From: an uncultured Chloracidobacterium sp.
Lineage (GTDB): Bacteria > Acidobacteriota > Blastocatellia > Pyrinomonadales > Pyrinomonadaceae
Direction of reading: 5' to 3'
Length of the DNA stretch: 15,541 nt
Assembly (NCBI GenBank): GCA_937941715.1
Contig: CALDGX010000081.1
Location: 1-15,541, forward strand
The notes beneath the pieces are model-generated. The model made no database searches and was not told where the DNA came from. It saw nothing but the letters and a program-made list of their open reading frames with translations. Each line of letters opens with the position of its first letter. Positions within the stretch are counted from its first letter, which is position 1. A program made the translations under genes and the position numbers. Below, in pieces: positions 14,748 to 15,541 of the stretch.

Positions 14748-15386
14748 CTAAATACGCAGCCCGAGCATCTCACTCGCCAATCGGCCCTGAACGCCGTTGA
14801 GTTCGAGTCCGTAACTTTCGCGGAGGCGCCGGATTATCCCGTCGTCACTGACCGCACACTTGCCGCCTTCCTGACAGAGGATCATAAGCTGGAGCCCTTC
14901 GTCGAGATACTCTTTGCGGTCTATACAGATCATATAGTCACCGGCGGTCTTATGGGCTTCCCATTCCAGTTCGTAGAGCGTCGGGTTAAATACGCTGAGT
15001 GGATTGACGTCGGCATTTGAAAGGCTCTCGATCGTCTGGGCAAAATCATATGCGTGGCGCCCTTCGTGGACAAATGTGCCCTCGCATCCGCGTTGGCCGC
15101 CCGTGTCGATCGTCTCGTTGGCTATCGCGATATAGATCTCGCCCAGTGCCTCGCGGAGGCTGAGGCGCTCGTCGGACATTCGCTCATTGGTCCGCCGCTC
15201 GTCGATGATACCCGTGATGCCTGAGGCATTGATCTCATTGACCGACCGCACGCGGACAAGCATATCCGACTCGAGTATCTCGTTCATCATATGCTTATGA
15301 AAATCATTGCCGTTCGCAATGATCGCGGCGATCGCGTCCTCGACCGACTTGCGGTACTTCTTTTCGATACCTTTATCAAATTTCAT
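14748..15386 (-). CDS. Unrecognised protein with HExxH zinc-site motif
   Basis: I do not recognise this family. From the ATG at 15386 it has 212 residues. An upstream TTG at 15419 would add eleven residues (MICECPQDRNF), but the ATG has AGGA ten bases before it and is preferred. The N-terminal half is charged and helical. FVHEGRHAYDFAQ at 105-117 contains HEGRH (His107, Glu108, His111), an exact HExxH zinc-peptidase motif. About 28 residues later comes YELEWEAHKTAGDYM at 138-152, with Glu139, Glu141 and Glu143, resembling the ExEA helix that supplies the third ligand in gluzincins. A cluster of three Cys (101, 154, 171) and a fourth (177) occurs in the C-terminal half. No signal peptide or membrane span is visible, so a cytosolic zincin is inferred. 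It precedes the methyltransferase by 26 bases on the same strand. Confidence 0.7.
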   Translation of the reverse strand: MKFDKGIEKKYRKSVEDAIAAIIANGNDFHKHMMNEILESDMLVRVRSVNEINASGITGIIDERRTNERMSDERLSLREALGEIYIAIANETIDTGGQRGCEGTFVHEGRHAYDFAQTIESLSNADVNPLSVFNPTLYELEWEAHKTAGDYMICIDRKEYLDEGLQLMILCQEGGKCAVSDDGIIRRLRESYGLELNGVQGRLASEMLGLRI

Positions 15387-15479
15387 AAAATTTCGATCCT
15401 GCGGACATTCGCAGATCAAACCGATATGAGGTGCTCCCGGGACCAGGGTGAGCCGCGACTACCATTGTTGATCGGCGAT

Positions 15480-15541
15480 TCAAACCACCTTTCCAAATCC
15501 GCACCAGCTATTCTGGTTGTGCCACGTGATCTCGACGTCCT
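15480..15541 (-). CDS. 3' end of an unidentified gene
   Basis: On the minus strand one frame stays open from the window edge to a TGA at 15480-15482 and reads DVEITWHNQNSWCGFGKVV. Its composition (Trp, Asn, Gly, Cys) looks like a genuine protein C-terminus, and it lies on the same strand as the next gene, 93 bases before that ATG. With only 19 residues no function can be named. An imperfect 6-bp stem with a bulge (15433-15453) follows the stop but has no T-run. Confidence 0.4.
   Translation of the reverse strand, partial: DVEITWHNQNSWCGFGKVV

Noticed and set aside
15433..15453. Imperfect inverted repeat downstream of the partial gene at the right edge
   Set aside because: Six pairs with a bulge and no T-run. 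It is mentioned under the partial gene and not called as a terminator.

Overview
The window looks like an ordinary, gene-dense, moderately GC-rich chromosomal segment from a free-living aerobic heterotroph. It contains an EthA-type flavin monooxygenase, a UbiB-family kinase, a TatA subunit, a His-rich Ni/Co permease and glycan genes. My best guess is a diderm from an environmental phylum such as Acidobacteriota (Blastocatellia-like). That guess rests on general protein resemblance and codon style, and no marker gene here settles it. There is no rRNA, tRNA, CRISPR array, insertion sequence or phage gene that I can support, and no gene-free stretch longer than about 105 bases.

Layout. Positions 1-6400 read rightward: the 3' part of an EthA-like Baeyer-Villiger monooxygenase; a tightly overlapping set of ribF, a VOC-family protein and an ABC1/UbiB kinase; a stand-alone MprF-type aminoacyl-lipid transferase domain protein; and a CBM9-like protein. 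Positions 6404-7888 read leftward: a NiCoT/UreH-type metal permease and an SDR oxidoreductase. A divergent methyltransferase-like gene reads rightward (7990-8784). From 15541 back to 8837 everything reads leftward: the tail of an unknown gene, a putative zinc-metallopeptidase-like protein, a SAM methyltransferase overlapping cutC, a polyprenyl-phosphate-type GT2 glycosyltransferase, an AsnB-type asparagine synthetase, a proline iminopeptidase and tatA.

How the genes fit together. The overlapping stop/start codons in ribF-VOC-ubiB and in methyltransferase-cutC indicate two co-transcribed, translationally coupled units. The HWWF-type methyltransferase, the membrane-anchored GT2 and AsnB resemble parts of a surface-glycan or lipid-linked sugar locus, but no flippase, polymerase or sugar-nucleotide gene is present to prove it. 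The rest is housekeeping or general metabolism.

I found no convincing new multi-gene system. The items most worth a second look are a 39-base repeat-bearing insertion that keeps the reading frame inside the monooxygenase gene, an unrecognised small protein with an HEGRH zinc-site motif, and a perfect inverted repeat ending one base before the GT2 start codon.
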